Assembly (NCBI RefSeq): GCF_033807715.1
Contig: NC_084610.1
Span: 2,985,001 to 3,049,000 of the forward strand
DNA length: 64,000 nt
Direction: 5' to 3'
Source of the DNA: Cololabis saira
Taxonomy: Eukaryota > Chordata > Actinopteri > Beloniformes > Belonidae
Shown here: positions 10,700 to 22,900 of the stretch, piece by piece
How the letters are laid out: every line of letters begins with the position of its first letter
Position numbering within the stretch: the stretch's first letter is position 1
The notes under the pieces: generated by a model
What the model saw: only the letters and a program-made list of their open reading frames with translations
Databases searched by the model: none
What the model was told of the DNA's origin: nothing
Position numbers and translations under genes: made by a program

Positions 10700-10918
10700 A
10701 GCCCGTGAAGAGCGTCCAGGGTCATAAGAAGTTGGAGCTGGTTGTCTCTCCAGACCTTCAGACACCCAGCAGGTCAGGGATCAACAACGGCGCTGCGTCA
10801 CAGCCAAACCCCCCCAGCTCTCCTGAGCTGAAGGTACAGAAATGCTTCATCAGCGTGACGGGAATGACCTGCGCCTCCTGCGTAGCCAACATTGAGAGAC
10901 ACCTCCTCAAACAGAAGG
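10700..10918 (+). CDS. atp7b: atp7b exon: linker and first half of MBD5
   Basis: Acceptor TTTCCAG, donor GTGAGT. It encodes a Pro/Ser-rich linker and then the first half of a heavy-metal-associated domain with the copper-binding GMTCASC. It begins with two bases of a split codon and ends phase 1, joining the next exon as Gly. Confidence 0.95.
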
Positions 10919-13900
10919 GTGAGTGAGAGGGAACTGTCGGGCACGGGGGACGCAGCAGAAACAACCTGATCTCACAAAAATCCGTGAAATGCCCACGACC
11001 TCTCACCACTATTTTCCGTGGCACCAACACGGAAATGCTATAATTCCGTGTGAGCACCACGGATATTGTACCATGCAAAGTCAATGGGATCCGTTGTCGT
11101 GATATATACACGGATTATTACATTATTATTATGTATATATTATTCTTTATTATAGTGGCTAAGTTATGAGTTTTTGACGCGCAAGTTACTGTTTGTAACT
11201 GTCAGTTTATAAAAGCATGTTTTTAACGCTGTTTTAACAGTGTTTTAATGGTGTTTTTATGATTTTTAACAGTATTTTGACGGTGAGTATTTAACCGTGT
11301 TTTCTAGTATTTAATGTAAATTTGAGTATTTAACCATGTTGTATGCTGTCGCCATGACGGCGTAAGTGATGTGAAATTATTATTTTTAGCAAAAACCACC
11401 AGCGTTTCTTACTTCTAACCAATCATAAGTGGTGCATTAACCTAACCAGACCTTAACCAGAGCGTCGTCCAGCCACAAAATATCATTTTTAATTGCTTTT
11501 GAACCAGGAAGTGGAGACAGGCGATATTTAAATTCATTGTTTTAACCATTCTCCCATTCCGTCAAACACAGGGAATACCCTCTGGACGTCTCCTCTACGT
11601 CATAAAACAGCGTTAAAAACCTGCTTTTACAAACTGACAGTAACAAACAGTAACTTGCGCGTCAAAAACTCATAGCTTAGCCACTATAATAAAGAAAAAT
11701 ATATACATAATAATAATGTAATATTCTGTGTATGTATCACGACAACGGATCACATTGACTTCGCATAGGTACAATATCCGTGGTGCTAACACGTAATTAT
11801 AGCATTTCTGTGTTGGTGCCACGGAAAGTAGTGGTGAGAGGTCGTGGGCATTTCACGGATTTTTGTGAGATCAGGTTGTCTCAGTCCGGTTGTTTGACGG
11901 GGTTTGGGCTCTGACTCACAGGGATCGTCTCAGTGTTGGTGTCACTGATGGCTGGAAAGGCGGAGGTGAAGTACGTGCCTGACGTCCTGGATGCTTCTGT
12001 TGTGACCCAGCTCATCGAGGACTTGGGCTTCGGGGTCAAACTGATTGAAGATAATGCTGTGACACATGGAAAACTGGACCTCACCGTGAGTCCTCATTAC
12101 TACAATTTTGATTCTCCACTTCACACGGTCGTCCAGAAACCACCACACAGTCACGTATCTGCACCTTGTTACCCCTGCAGATTACAGGGATGACGTGTGC
12201 GTCGTGTGTCCACACCATCGAGTCCAAGCTCAACACAACCAAAGGGATCCTTGGGGCCTCGGTTGCCCTGGCAACCAAAAAAGCACATATCCAGTTTGAT
12301 CCGGAGGTTCTGGGCGCGCGAGATATCATCAGGATCATTCAGGTCTTCATCATTGAAAGCTCTAATTTGAATCTGCCCTTGTTGACAGAAGGAATGCTAT
12401 AATTCCATGTTGTTTTCCTTTGAAGAGTCTGGGATTCCAGGCCAGTCTGGAGGAGGCAACGCTCAACAACAACCTCGATCACTCGGAAGAGATTCGACAG
12501 CAAGTATCTGTTTTAAAACTTCCATCTTAGTTAGGATGTAGGTAGGGAGGCAGAGACCCCCAAACAAACGCACTTTTTACATGGACCGACGCAGGGTGGC
12601 GTGTCAAGCTGCCCCGCCAATAACTCGCTCTGAGGGTAATAATAACTACTAATAATAATGTAATATAATATAATATAAATAAAAGTAATAATCACCTTCA
12701 GGTCTAATGTAAACTAAACTAACGCGGGTGGCGGGTCGTGGGAGGGGTTTGCTGATCACGTAACCTGAGTACAACCCACCAGGGGAGTTTTTATTTATTA
12801 TTATCAGTACTTGAGTTGTAAAAAACAATCAGGGGGGATGGTGGATTTTATCATATGGGGACAGATAATTTGTGCTGATTACAAATAATTAAGTTAAGTT
12901 AAGGTAATTAAGTTAAATGCAGCCTTCTGTAAGCTTTAAATATCCACTGGACTTACATCAAATACATCAAAACACAACAATAAAAAACACTTTTCTGAAT
13001 ATTTGTCTTATTTCTAGTTAAAATGTCTCATTTTAGTAAAAACATCTCATTACACTTAAAACAAGACTCAACCCTGGAAAAAAACAACAATTTTCACCTG
13101 TTTCAAGTAGATTTTCACTAGAAATAAGTAGAAAAATCTGCCAGTGGAACAAGATTTTTTTGCTTGTAATAAGAAGATAAATCTTGTCCCACTGGCAGAT
13201 TTTCCTACTTATTTCAAGTGAAAATTTACTTGAAACAGGTGAAAATTGTCAAATAAGTTATTTTTCTGGTGATGACTCTAAATGTTGAAATAGCAGTAAA
13301 ACCACATTCATTGATGAAATGACATAAGGGATGGAAAGGGGGGATGGCAGTTTTACAGGGGGGGATGATTTGGACCATTTTTATTTCAGGGGAGATGCCA
13401 TCTCCCCTCATCCCCCCTCAACTCCAGTACTGGTTATTATTATTATTTTATTAAATAAGGAAACATCTCATGAGAGTAACAACAGAAGAAGCAGGAAGTC
13501 ACAGGTAGGATCTATATTTGCTAGATGAGTAACTGCGGAGACGAGGAGATCTGCAACCTGATTATCCTCAGAGCCTCAGACATAAACCGGCATGTCCAGA
13601 ACCACGAAGGATGACCGTCCGTTGTTTGAACAGTGGACTGACAAAAATGACAAACTGGGATTTTGCAAGAAGCAAATCCTGGCCAAAAAACACTCATCAC
13701 GATGTTCATTCATCCTCATTTTGAAAGTTCCACCCGTCTGACGGCGTATAAATCCTGCTGGGGTAGAATGACGTATTGTCCCCCACTCCCACACAGGTTA
13801 GGTTTTGTTTCCAGGATATCGATCTCCCCACTCTCCTTCCCTTCTCTCCCCTCAACCTGAGCTGACATTCATCACCCAGCGATAGCAGTGAGATCCAATC

Positions 13901-16900
13901 TAAAAAGGCCTAAAGATACATCTGTAACAGGGAGGTGATGCTCCTTCAAAGGGAGTAATTGATGCACTGGACACCCCAGATGGGACTCGAACCCACAATC
14001 CCTGGCTTAGAAGGCCAGTGCCTTGTCCATTAGGCCACTGGGGTTACAAATGTAGTGTTTGTCCTGGATATTAACAGCTGCTGACATCATAACTCTCATC
14101 TCACAAAGACAAATCAGTGGAGATGACTCACTGTTGGAGCTGCTCTTCAGTTTGGGAGATTCAGATTCAGATTCAGATGTTTTATTTTCATTATACGAGG
14201 TATGGAACGAAATTAAAGGCAGCATGGAGTGGTGTACAGATGATGGATGGATGGATGGATAGATAAATCAATAACTCAAGTTTCTTCTGTCATTGTTGTT
14301 GGAACTGATGTTCAAAGAAGTTCAAAGGTCTTACAAAACCAAATTTCTCCAGTACAGGACTGTCTCAGAAAATTAGAATATTGTGATAAAGTTCTTTATT
14401 TTCTGTAATGCAATTAAAAAAACAAAAATGTCATACATTCTGGATTCATTACAAATCAACTGAAATATTGCAAGCCTTTTATTATTTTAATATTGCTGAT
14501 TATGGTTTACAGTTTAAGATTAAGATTCCCAGAATATTCTAATTTTTTGAGATAGGATATTTGAGTTTTCTTAAACTGTAAGCCATGATCAGCAATATTA
14601 AAATAATAAAAGGCTTGCAATATTTCAGTTGATTTGTAATGAATCCAGAATGTATGACATTTTTACAGAAAATAAAGGACTTTATCACAATATTCTAATT
14701 TTCTGAGACAGTCCAGTAGCTCCTGCTATTGAGCCGATATGTGATTTCTGCACATCCTTTCTGTCGCCTCAAATAAACACAACGGTCGTTGACCCAATGG
14801 AGCTAAAACGTCCACCCCAGATGGGACTTGAACCCACAATCCCTGGCTTAGGAGGCCAGTGCCTTATCCATTAGGCCACTGGGGCCGTGAAGGGAGGGAT
14901 ATGTGCCCCTCACATGTGAAAACAAGTGTTTGGCGTCAATACAGTCACAGCTAAGGTACGGCAAGGTTACGAGTCACAGAACTTAACTACAGTATCAATC
15001 AACATGCCCGGCAAATACTCATCACAGAAGTCTGCTATGTAGCTTATCTGTGTGGTCAAGAAAATTTTAACTTTTTCAAATGCAGTCTCACTCACATCCT
15101 GCTAACATAACTACAAACACTACACTTTAACAACGTGTTGATTATGCAATACGCATCCGTTTTCTGCACCACGGACAGCAAGCGGCAGTTAGAGAGCAGA
15201 AAAAGTATCTGACAAACGCAATTTAACTCATTCGGTTCACTTTATTCACTATGTCAGTGCAACATTATCACAGGGACATCCCAGTTTAACTTCAAACAGT
15301 TAAAGTCCAAATGCAAAAAGGAGAGGGAGGGAGCAGAAGACAGAAAGAGAGAGAGTAAAAAAGTCAAATATTTCCCTTAAACTGATTTATAAGCGGGTAG
15401 GGTGATTTGATATCTTACCTTAAGATGAGCACAATTAATCCATCAGTGGCTAACAGCCTCGTTAATAGCTTTTTGAAAAAAAAATTGCAGGGTTGCCTGC
15501 TTCCTTTTCATTTTTGTAAGTTAGTGACACTGTAAAGAGCGCTAAAAACGAGATTGACCTAGCGACCACTGTCGTCATGGATGCTGGGACATCACATTTC
15601 AAGGTATGGTGGGGGTATACAAGTGTTGGGAAAGATAATAACTAGTGAAATCCATCATGTTGTTCTGATTTGCATTTGTAGTTATTTTATATATATGTGT
15701 TAACTAATAGAATAATCAATACAAATAGACACAGAGTAATTCCATAAATGTATTTAAAAAACAAACATTTACATTTCCCCCTGAAGCCGAGGTGTGGCAG
15801 CTGCCATACCTTGCCATACCCAATTGACGCCCCTGAAAACAAGTATTTCCCAACCCTGTGTTCCCAGGTGGAAGAGCTCGTTCCTGCTCAGCCTGGTGTT
15901 CGGCCTGCCCGTCATGGGCCTCATGATCTACATGATGGTGATGGACAGCCAGCACCAGGAGCATGGAGGCTCCATGCCCGAGGAGCAGAACGTGCTGCCG
16001 GGTCTCTCCCTGCTCAACCTGGCCTTCTTCCTGCTCTGTACACCCGTGCAGGTGAGGGGGGAACCACATCAGAGCCTTCTTAGATGCTTGTAGCATCCTA
16101 TCATGTAATAATTTCCTGAAAATGTAATAATGCCTGAAAATGTAATAACACCTGAAAATGTAATAAAATTTACACTTAACTCAATTGAAAATGTAATAAA
16201 ACCCAATAATGTAATAACTTCCCCAATAATGTAATAAAATATCCTGATGGATATTGTAATAACTGGGACTTGCTGATTGGGCCGGAGCTTCGGGAGCTGC
16301 GTGCTGGCCTGCGGTCCCCACCCCCGGTCATCCCGTTGCTGCTTCCACCTGCCTGCTGTGCTGTTGCTGTCCCTGACCCACCAGTCTGGCCCTCGGCAGG
16401 AGGGTCCCCCCTTATGAGCCTGGTCCTGCTCAAGGTTTCTTCCTCCTAAAGGGGAGTTTTTCCTTGCCACTGTTTGGCTTAAGGTTTTTCTCCCACTAGG
16501 GGAGTTTTTACCTGCCATTGTTTATGTAATAACTGCTCGGGGGTCATGTTCTGGGTATGGATCTCTGTAAAGCGTCTAGAGACAACTCTGTTGTATTAGA
16601 CGCTATATAAATAAAATTGAATTGAATTGAATTGAATTAATAACATTTTTTACCAATAATGTAATACCTTATTACATTATTGGGAATTTATTACATGATA
16701 CTCAAAGTCTGCAATTTAACCCAATAGTCATTCTGGTGTTTCAAGTCCAGTGTATATAACATTCTTAGATACTTAAAACACAAAATGTAGAACTCTGGAC
16801 TGAAAATTAACATATATATTACATTATTTGTCAAGTATTACATTATCAGTTTTGGAAAGAAAAAAAAAGACCCACCTGAAAATGTAATAAATTCCCAATA

Positions 16901-19900
16901 ATGTAATAAGGTATTACATTATCGGTAAAAATGTTATTACAATATCAGTCAGGATATTTTATTACATTATTGTTGAAGTTATTACATTATTGGATTTTAT
17001 TACATTTTTGATTGAGTTAAGTGCAAATTTTATTACATTTTCAGGCGTTATTACATTTTCAGGAAATTATTACATTATAGGGTGCTACAATGCTCTGTGG
17101 TGTTTTTACTCTGAGGCTCATCTCCCGTCAGATCTTTGGAGGACGGTACTTCTACGTGCAGGCGTACCGCTCCCTGAAGCACCGCACGGCCAACATGGAC
17201 GTGCTGATCGTGCTGGCCACCTCCATCGCCTACATCTACTCCTGCGTGGTCCTGGTGGTGGCCATGGCGGAGCGGGCCAGCCAGAGCCCCGTCACCTTCT
17301 TCGACACTCCGCCCATGCTCTTCGTGTTCATCGCTCTGGGACGGTGGATGGAGCACATCGCAAAGGTAAAGTCAAACTGGAGTTGTGGGGGGATGAGGGG
17401 GGATGAGGGGGGATGGCATCCCCCCCTGAAATAAAAACGGTCCAAATCACCCCCCCTGTAAAACTGACATCCCTCCTTTCCATCCCTTATGTCATTTCAT
17501 CAATGAATGTGGTTTTACTGCTATTTCAACATTTAGAGTCATCACCAGAAAAATAACACCAGAAAAATAACTTATTTGACAATCATGGCTGTAAGCCATG
17601 ATCAGCAATAATAAAATAATAAAATGCTTGCAATATTTCAGTTGATTTGTAATGAATCCAGAATGTATGACGTTTTTGTTTTTGTAATTGCATTACAGAA
17701 AATCACAATATTCTAATTTTCTGAGACAGTCCTGTATATACATATGGTCCAGTCCAGTTTTCACTGATTGATTGTTATTTTTGCATTTTCAGAGTAAAAC
17801 CTCCGAGGCGTTGGCCAAGTTAATGTCTCTCCAAGCCACTGATGCCACCGTGGTGACTCTGGGCCCCGACGACACCATCATCAGGTGAGACTCCCCAGAC
17901 TGAAGTCTGCAGAGCTGCAGCTCCGCAGACTGAACTCTGCAGAGCTGCAGCTCCCCAGACTGAAGTCTGCAGAGCTGCAGCTCCGCAGATCAGCGTGTAA
18001 CTGATGTATCTGTAAACCCGTCAGCGAGGAGCAGGTGGTGGTGGAGCTGGTCCAGCGGGGAGACGTAGTCAAGGTGGCCCCCGGAGGGAAGTTCCCCGTC
18101 GATGGTAAAGTGATCGAGGGAAGCTCCATGGCAGACGAGTCCTTAATAACAGGTAGGAGAAACCAGACTTCCTGCAAGCAGCTGGAGATTAAAGAAAAAT
18201 CATGTTGGCCGTTAACTTCACTGGTTGCTGGTGTGATTTCTCTCTCGTGGTTTCTCTCAGGTGAGCCCATGCCCGTCAGTAAGAAGGTGGGGAGTCTGGT
18301 GATCGCCGGCTCCATCAATGCTCATGGAGCTCTGCTGGTGCAGGCCACTCACGTAGGAGCAGAAACCACGCTGTCCCAGATCGTTAAGCTGGTGGAGGAG
18401 GCTCAGACCTCCAAGGTGAGAGACAGTTTTAACCCTTGTTCTGTCTTTGGGTCAAAATGACCCAATTCTTCTTTCCTTCTTTCCTCCTGCCATGCTCTCT
18501 CCTTCCTTCTTCCTTTCCTCTTTTCCTTTTTTACCCTCCTTTACTCCTTTTTCTTCCTACCTCCCTTCCTTCATTCGTTCCTTTATTACCTTCTTTGCTT
18601 TTCCTTCCTCCTTTCCTTATTTTATCCATTCCTTCCTTCTTCCCTCCCTTCTTTCCTCCCTTCCATCTTTTCTCCCTTCCTTACTCCCTTTCCTACTTCC
18701 TTCCTTCTTTTCTCCTTTCTTCCTTCCTTCCTTCCATCTTTTCTCCCTTCCTCCCTTCCTTCCTTCTTTTCTCCTTTCTTCCTTACTTCCTTCTTTTCTC
18801 CCTTCCTTACTCCCATTCCTACTTCCTTCCTTCCTTCCTTCCTTCTTTTCTCCTTTCTTCCTTACTTCCTTCTTTCCTCCCTTCCATCTTTTCTCCCTTC
18901 CTTACTCCCTTTCCTACTTTCTTCCTTCTTTTCTCCCTTCTTCCTTACTCCCTTCCTTACTCCCTTTCCTACTTCCTTCCTTCTTTTCTCCTTTCTTCCT
19001 TACTTCCTTCCTTACTCCCTTTCCTACTTCCTTCCTTCTTTTCTCCTTTCTTCCTTACTTCCTTCTTTCCTTCATTCCTTCTTTTCTCCCTTCCTCCTCC
19101 CTTGACCCAAAGACATCACAAGGGTTAACTCACAGAAACAGCAAAGCCTAAAAAATCTACAATAAACTCAATGTTTTCATGCATCTTCAGGCTCCCATTC
19201 AGCAGTTTGCAGACAAACTCAGCGGCTACTTCGTTCCCTTCATCGTTCTTGTTTCTGTGATGACGCTGGTCGCCTGGCTGGCCATCGGATTTGTCAACTT
19301 CGACATCGTGAAGGAGAACTTCCCGGTACGTTGACTTCCGAAGGGCTGCGTGTGCAAACAGAGGAAGCTTCAGCTTCAGCTTCAGCTTTGTCCTCCTCCC
19401 AGGGCTACAACCAGAACATCTCCAAGGCAGAGGTGATCGTCCGCTTCGCCTTCCAGGCGTCCATCACCGTCCTGTCCATCGCCTGCCCCTGCTCTCTGGG
19501 GCTGGCGACCCCGACGGCGGTGATGGTGGGCACCGGGGTCGGAGCGCAGAACGGGATCCTCATCAAGGGAGGAGAGCCGCTTGAGATGGCTCACAAGGCA
19601 ATGCACCTTCACACTCACGTTCAGCAGAGGAACTACATTACAGTTTTTCACAATTGCTAACACACGTTTTTCACAACCTAACGGCATTCTCAAAACTGCA
19701 CACACAAAACTGAAAACATCACACACAAAATGCTAAACCCTGTCACTTCTTCTCCAGGAAGACTCTTTTCCATCAAATCTCTTAACTGTTCCCAAAATGG
19801 AGCTCATGTTTTCATTTGGTACACACAGCCATATTTTCAAATGATACACACATACCATTCATTTGGTACACACAACTAAGCATTTACTGCACACACACCA

Positions 19901-22900
19901 AGCATTCACAGCACAATGAAGTGCAAAACTGAAAACACAATCATAGAAATGGAACACACATGGATGTCAATGACTATTGAGAATAATCAATTTATCTTTT
20001 TGGAAGATTACTGTTTAGGCCTACTTTTGTCATAGTCAAACATAAAACAGCACAAACATATGCAGCCAAAAAATGTTTTATTTATTTTTCTTTTATACAT
20101 TTTTGGACGTAAATGTACTGTGAACTGGCCTGCTCAAACCCCCCCTCCATCATGTCCTCCTCTTCCTCTCCCTCCTCCTCCACCTTGTTCTTCTCCTTGT
20201 CCTCCTCCACCTTGTCCTCCTCTTCCTCTCCCTCCTCCTCCACCTTGTTCTTCTCCACCATGTCCTCCTCTTCCTCTCCCTCCTCCTCCGCCTTGTTCTT
20301 CTCCACCATGTCCTCCTCTTCCTCTCCCTCCTCCTCCACCTTGATCTTCTCCTTGTCCTCCGCCTCCTTCTCTCTGTCTACCTACTCCTCTATGTCATCC
20401 TCCTCTCACTCTCAACCCTCTTCTTCTCTGGTTCTCCATTGTTCACCAAACAAAACATTGCTCTCAAGGCCCTATGATAGTGCAGTCCTGATTGCAAATG
20501 GCTCACCAGACGTGGATGTTTTGAGATTTGACCATGTGTGTGTTGTAGATTGATGCTTTGTGATTTTATGTGAGAAGTGTGTGCAACGACTGAACACTGA
20601 GTGTAGTGTTTTGACAACAAGGTGTGTTGTAGGTTGATGCTTTGAGATTTGATGTGAAAAGTGTGTCCAACAACTAAACACTGTGTGTAGTGTTTTGACA
20701 ACAAGGTTGTGTGAAATTGACAACAGAGTGTAAAGAAGGAAAGTCAGAGTCTAATGCAGATAAGGGAGTGTGATGTAGTGTAAATTGTGTTGATTGATTA
20801 GGTACTTAAAGTGATGGTTGTGCAAATTGTGCCAAGTTTTCGTTTTTTGTGTGTTAACAATTGTGAAAAACTGTAACTGTTTTCAAAACGAATTTGACAA
20901 TTTATTATGGAAAAGGCTTTTTTTTTTACTCATAAATTTGAAAAAAGGAAAAAATAAAGTTCTTTTCCTACCCTATAAACTAAAAACACAGATGATTCAC
21001 ATTTAAAGCTTCACAGTGAAGTACTTAAATGCTACTATTATTAAAAAAAAGTCATTTTAATTCCAAGACTGTACAGGACGGTCTCAGAAAATTAGAATAT
21101 TGTGATTTTCTGTAATGCAATTACAAAAACTAAAATGTCATACATTCTGGATTCATTACAAATCAACTGAAATATTGCAAGCCTTTTATTATTTTAATAT
21201 TGCTGATCATGGCTTACAGCTTAAGAAAACTCAAATATCCTACCTCAAAAAATTAGAATATTCTGGGAATCTTAATCTTAAACTGTAAGCCATAATCAGC
21301 AATATTAAAATAATAAAAGGCTTGCAATATTTCAGTTGATTTGTAATGAATCCAGAATGTATGACATTTTTGTTTTTTTAATTGCATTACAGAAAATAAA
21401 GAACTTTATTACAATATTCTAATTTTCTGAGACAGTCCTGTATATTGAGTCTGAGCCTGCAGCTTGGGCGCCCCCTAGTGGCCGTGAAAGGCCGGTGCAT
21501 CTGAAAAAGCCCGTCCAACTCTGTGGCAACGAGACCATGTTTTTACCACATCACACTGGTTTTACTTTACAGTTCATCAATAATCACTCCCATAAAGGCC
21601 TGGGTTTTATGGGGATTTATTTGGCTTTTATTTAAGCATTAAAGGCAGTTTAGGCAAGCACAGCAATGAAATTACAACATGCATCTCCCATTAGCTGCCA
21701 TTATAAAACTGTTATTGAAGGCAGGAGGAATGGTAGATTATATTTATTGATTGAAGTGGTTCCATCAGTCAGACGAGTGGAAACAGAGAGGGAAAACATT
21801 TCTGATGTTTCTTGATCTTCTAACATAATGCAGAAGAGAATGACGGTTGTCTGTGAGATATCTACATGTTTAACAGACCACTCTTTTACCTCTTAACCCT
21901 GGTGCTGTCTGCGGGTCCAGGAAGGAAGGAAGAAAGAAAAGAGGGAAGGAAGGAAGGGAGAAAAGAAGGAAGGAAGGAAGAAAAGACGGAAGGAAGGAAA
22001 AAAGGAAGGAAAGGAGAAAAGAAGGAAGGATGGAAAGAAGGGAGGAAAGAAGGAAGGAAGGGAGAAAATAAGGAAGTAAGGAAAGAAAAGAGGAAAAAAG
22101 GAAGGAAGGGAGAAAAGAAGGAAGGAAGGAAAGAAGGAAGGAAGGGAGAAAACAAGGAATGAATGTATGAGGGGAGAAAAGAAGGAAGGAAGAAGGAAGG
22201 AGAGAGCAGGAGTAAAGAAGGAAGGGAGGGAGAAAAGAGGAAGGAAGGAAGGAAGGAAGGAAGGAAGGAAGGAAGGAAGGAAGGAAGGAAGGAAGGAAGG
22301 AAGGAAGGAAGGAAGGAAGGGAGAAAAGAAGGAAGGATGGAAAGAAGGAAGGAAGGGAGAAAATAAGGAAGGAAGGAAAGAAAAGAGGAAAGAAGGAAGG
22401 AAGGGAGAAAAGAAGGAAGGAAGGAAAGAAGGGAGGAAAGAAGGAAGGAAGGGAGAAAAGACGGAAGGAAGGAAGGAAGGAAGGAAGGAAGGAAGGAAGG
22501 AAGGAAGGAAGGAAGGAAGGAAGGAAGGAAGGAAGGAAGGGAGAAAATAAGGAAGGAAGGAAGGAAGGAAGGAAGAAAGGAAGGAAGGAAGGAAGGAAGG
22601 AAGGGAGAAAAGAAGGAAGGATGGAAAGAAGGAAGGAAGGGAGAAAATAAGGAAGGAAGGAAAGAAAAGAGGAAAGAAGGAAGGAAGGGAGAAAAGAAGG
22701 AAGGAAGGAAAGAAGGGAGGAAAGAAGGAAGGAAGGGAGAAAAGACGGAAGGAAGGAAGGAAGGAAGGAAGGAAGGGAGGAAATAAGGAAGGAAGGAAGG
22801 AAGGAAGGAAGGAAGGAAGGAAGGAAGGAAGGAAGGAAGGAAGGAAGGAAGGAAGGAAGGAAGGAAGGAAGGAAGGAAGGAAGGAAGGAAGGAAGGAGAG

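Noticed and set aside
12081..12338. - strand open frames overlapping atp7b exons
   Set aside because: They are shadows of GC-rich exons, with no recognisable domain and breaks at intron boundaries.
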